Part shown: one piece after another, positions 4,359 through 5,996 of the stretch
How the letters are laid out: each line of letters opens with the position of its first letter
How positions within the stretch are numbered: the stretch's first letter is position 1
Assembly (NCBI GenBank): GCA_945871455.1
Contig: CAMBXJ010000283.1
Location: 1 to 5,996 of the forward strand
Source of the DNA: Asaia bogorensis
Lineage (GTDB): Bacteria > Pseudomonadota > Alphaproteobacteria > Acetobacterales > Acetobacteraceae
Direction: 5' to 3'
DNA: 5,996 nucleotides
Made by a program: the position numbers and the translations under genes
The notes under the pieces: model-generated
Seen by the model: only the letters and a program-made list of their open reading frames with translations
What the model was told of the DNA's origin: nothing
The model's database searches: none

Positions 4359-5996
4359 TGCGTCGGGGACGACATCCCCTTTGGTCACGACTGGGCACGA
4401 CGGCCGACGCCGGGTGATCGCCGCGGCGGATGCGGCGGCAACGGCGCAAGGGCTGCATCCGGGCATGACCCTGGCGCAGGCCCAGGCCATGGTTCCGGGG
4501 CTGGTGGTGCGAGAAGCCGACCCGGCCGGCGATGCCGCGGCGCTGCAACGCATGGCATGGTGGTGCCTGCGCTACGCCCCCTTGGTCTCGGTCGATCCGC
4601 CCAATGGGATCTGGCCCGATGGGATACGGCCCAATGGGATATGGATCGACGTGACCGGCAGCGCCCATCTGCATGGCGGAGAGACGGCGCTGCTGCGCGA
4701 CCTGACCACCCGCCTGCTGGCCCAGGGTCTGAACGCCCGCGCCGCGATCGCCGATACGCCCGGGGCCGCGCATGCGGTGGCGCGGTTCGGAAAAGCGCCC
4801 CCAGGGGCACCAGAAGGGACGTCAGAAGGGACGACCCGGGGAACATCCGGGACTTCGTCTGTCACGATCGTGCCGATCCAGGCCCAGGCCACCGCCCTTG
4901 CCAGCCTGCCCATCGAGTCGTTGCGCCTTCCAAGCAAAATCGTCGAGGGCCTGCGCCTGCTGGGGATCGAGACGGTCGGAGAACTCGCCATCCTGCCGAG
5001 CGCCCCGTTGGCGCGCCGCTTCGGTGTGATGGTGGCCACGCGGCTGGACCAGGCGATGGGCACGGTGTTCGAGCCGATCGTCCCCTCCATCCCCCCCGAC
5101 CTGTCACAGGCGCGCCTCACATTCGTGGAGCCGCTGCTGACGGCCGAAGCCTTTGCCACGGTGATCGCCCGCCTGACCGCGATGGTGTGTGAAGCGTTGG
5201 AAAAATCCGGCCAGGGCGCGCGCCGGCTGGATCTGCTGTTCGAACGTGTGGACGGTTCCATCCAATCCATCCGCATCGGCACCGCCCGCCCGTCCCGCGA
5301 TGCGCGCCATCTGGCCCGCATGCTGGATGAACGGCTGGAACGGGTCGATCCCGGCCTGGGGGTCGAGGCGATGCGTCTGGTGGTGCCGCACGCCGATAGG
5401 CTGGCCTATGCCCAATCGGCGGTCCGGCTGACCAACATCGACCGGACGGGGGCCGACCAGACGGGGGCCGACCAGACGGGGATCGACCAGACGGGGATCG
5501 ACCAGACGGGGGCCGATATCTCCCCGCTGGTGGACCGGCTGGCCAACCGACTGGGCGCGGAACGGGTCTATCGCAACGCTCCGGTCGAAAGCGATGTGCC
5601 GGAACGTTCGGTTCGACGGATGCCGGCTTTGGATTCACCTGGAGCGCCACCGGGAAGGCAAACCATGAAGCCTCGCGCCAGCCCGCCCGGGTGGGGAAAT
5701 TGGCCCGCCGATTTGCCTCGCCCGGTCCGCCTGCTGGATCCGCCACAGCCGGTGGATGCGATGGCGCTGCTGCCCGACCATCCGCCCGTCGCCTTTACCT
5801 GGCGCCGCATCCGCCACCGGGTCCGCCACGCCGACGGGCCGGAGCGCATTGCCGGCGAATGGTGGAAACGCGACGGGGAGTTGCGCTCGGTGCGCGATTA
5901 CTTCCGCGTCGAGGACGAAGAAGGCCGCCGTTACTGGCTGTTTCGTCGTGGCGACGGCGCCGACAGCGTGACCGGCGACATGCGCTGGTTTTTGCA
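4282..5996 (+). CDS. imuB: ImuB, catalytically dead Y-family polymerase-like protein, partial
   Basis: The frame is open for 571 codons from ATG 4282 and leaves the window without a stop. ImuB resembles Y-family DNA polymerases but lacks the catalytic acids, and acts as the hub that links ImuA, DnaE2 and the sliding clamp. Here MRRVISLWLPTFATDRL replaces the usual DMDAF-type motif, and WIDVTGSAHLHGGE (about 121-134) marks the palm. The thumb (roughly 195-260) has LRLLGIETVGELAILP, and the little finger follows with QARLTFVEPLLTAEAF and ARRLDLLFERVDG. After that come LVDRLANRLGAERVYRNAP, then VESDVPERSV, then DLPRPVRLLDPPQPVDAMAL, and the ending GEWWKRDGELRSVRDYFRVE to MRWFLH, close to the normal C-terminus. 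It is longer than most ImuB proteins (about 500-540) because of three in-frame repeat insertions at residues 107-121, 173-192 and 386-410. imuB overlaps imuA and is presumably followed by dnaE2 outside the window. Confidence 0.92.
   Translation, partial: MRRVISLWLPTFATDRLHKQNAAPPDASGTTSPLVTTGHDGRRRVIAAADAAATAQGLHPGMTLAQAQAMVPGLVVREADPAGDAAALQRMAWWCLRYAPLVSVDPPNGIWPDGIRPNGIWIDVTGSAHLHGGETALLRDLTTRLLAQGLNARAAIADTPGAAHAVARFGKAPPGAPEGTSEGTTRGTSGTSSVTIVPIQAQATALASLPIESLRLPSKIVEGLRLLGIETVGELAILPSAPLARRFGVMVATRLDQAMGTVFEPIVPSIPPDLSQARLTFVEPLLTAEAFATVIARLTAMVCEALEKSGQGARRLDLLFERVDGSIQSIRIGTARPSRDARHLARMLDERLERVDPGLGVEAMRLVVPHADRLAYAQSAVRLTNIDRTGADQTGADQTGIDQTGIDQTGADISPLVDRLANRLGAERVYRNAPVESDVPERSVRRMPALDSPGAPPGRQTMKPRASPPGWGNWPADLPRPVRLLDPPQPVDAMALLPDHPPVAFTWRRIRHRVRHADGPERIAGEWWKRDGELRSVRDYFRVEDEEGRRYWLFRRGDGADSVTGDMRWFL
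4600..4644 (+). repeat. In-frame 15-base tandem repeat in imuB palm
   Basis: Three 15-base units (4600-4614, 4615-4629, 4630-4644) encode PNGIW, PDGIR and PNGIW, immediately before IDVTGSAHL. ImuB proteins normally have a single such unit here (PDGLW or similar), so about ten residues have been added by duplication beside the site that corresponds to the second catalytic region of active Y-family polymerases. Confidence 0.85.
4798..4857 (+). repeat. Degenerate 12-base repeat in imuB between palm and thumb
   Basis: CCA-GAA-GGG-ACG (4810-4821) is followed by TCA-GAA-GGG-ACG (4822-4833) and then by weaker copies to 4854, encoding PEGT, SEGT, TRGT and SGT. With the flanking PPGA it makes a Gly, Thr and Pro-rich linker between VARFG and SVTIVP, a place where ImuB length normally varies. 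Confidence 0.65.
5437..5511 (+). repeat. In-frame 15-base tandem repeat, five units, in imuB
   Basis: Five contiguous 15-base units (5437-5451, 5452-5466, 5467-5481, 5482-5496, 5497-5511) encode IDRTG, ADQTG, ADQTG, IDQTG and IDQTG. A partial sixth unit (AD, 5512-5517) follows. Units two to five are almost identical at the DNA level, differing only at the first codon (GCC or ATC), which suggests recent expansion. The array lies in the linker between the little finger and the C-terminal region of ImuB, residues 386-410. Confidence 0.92.

Noticed and set aside
3399..4553. Long minus-strand open frame of 384 codons opposite imuA
   Set aside because: It is antisense to well-supported imuA and imuB, is rich in Gly, Gln, Arg and Pro with no family motif, and long open antisense frames are common in GC-rich genes.
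4572..5746. Minus-strand open frames opposite imuB with Ser-Gly-Arg-Pro repeats
   Set aside because: The repeats are the antisense reading of the 15-base array in imuB. The plus strand is a complete ImuB frame.

Overview
The window is GC-rich DNA with the gene content and codon use of an alphaproteobacterium, probably from the Rhodospirillales/Acetobacteraceae side. This assignment is an inference. It rests on an AapJ-type amino-acid-binding protein, an ImuA-ImuB mutagenesis operon, and a perfect alphaproteobacterial LexA box (GTTC-N7-GTTC) at that operon. No tRNA, rRNA, CRISPR array or intact insertion sequence was seen.

Left part (1-835). The 3' end of a cobalamin-independent methionine synthase (MetE-like) gene runs on the plus strand to a stop at 293-295. 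About ten bases later it meets the broken tail of a minus-strand toxin-antitoxin pair: a DUF433-type antitoxin remnant (490-692) and a DUF5615 PIN-like toxin remnant (306-509). Both are damaged. The antitoxin has an internal frame break near 640-644, and the toxin loses its C-terminal part at the junction with the metE-like gene. A strong hairpin at 804-827 probably ends transcription arriving from the right.

Middle part (836-3240). A minus-strand pair encodes an AapJ-like periplasmic general L-amino-acid-binding protein (1775-2815) followed by a luciferase-like flavin/F420 oxidoreductase (836-1663, TTG start). The 111-base gap between them carries three evenly spaced short hairpins, the last one containing the stop codon of the binding-protein gene. 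Divergent from this pair is a small winged-helix regulator of the HVO_A0114 type (2939-3214). It looks short at its N-terminus, and a perfect inverted repeat (2936-2958) lies across its likely start.

Right part (3241-5996). About 260 bases without a recognised gene lead into imuA (3501-4358) and imuB (4282 to beyond the window). These overlap by 77 bases and sit behind a LexA box at 3492-3506 that covers the imuA ATG. They encode the accessory proteins of the SOS-induced ImuA-ImuB-DnaE2 translesion mutasome; dnaE2 is not in the window. The most unusual feature is that both genes carry in-frame short tandem repeats: 15-base (pentapeptide) arrays in imuA and at two places in imuB, plus a degenerate 12-base array in imuB. 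One lies where ImuB proteins usually carry the beta-clamp-binding motif. I see no wholly new system here. The repeat expansions in the mutagenesis operon, the LexA box on the start codon, and the dismantled toxin-antitoxin module are the points that deserve checking.
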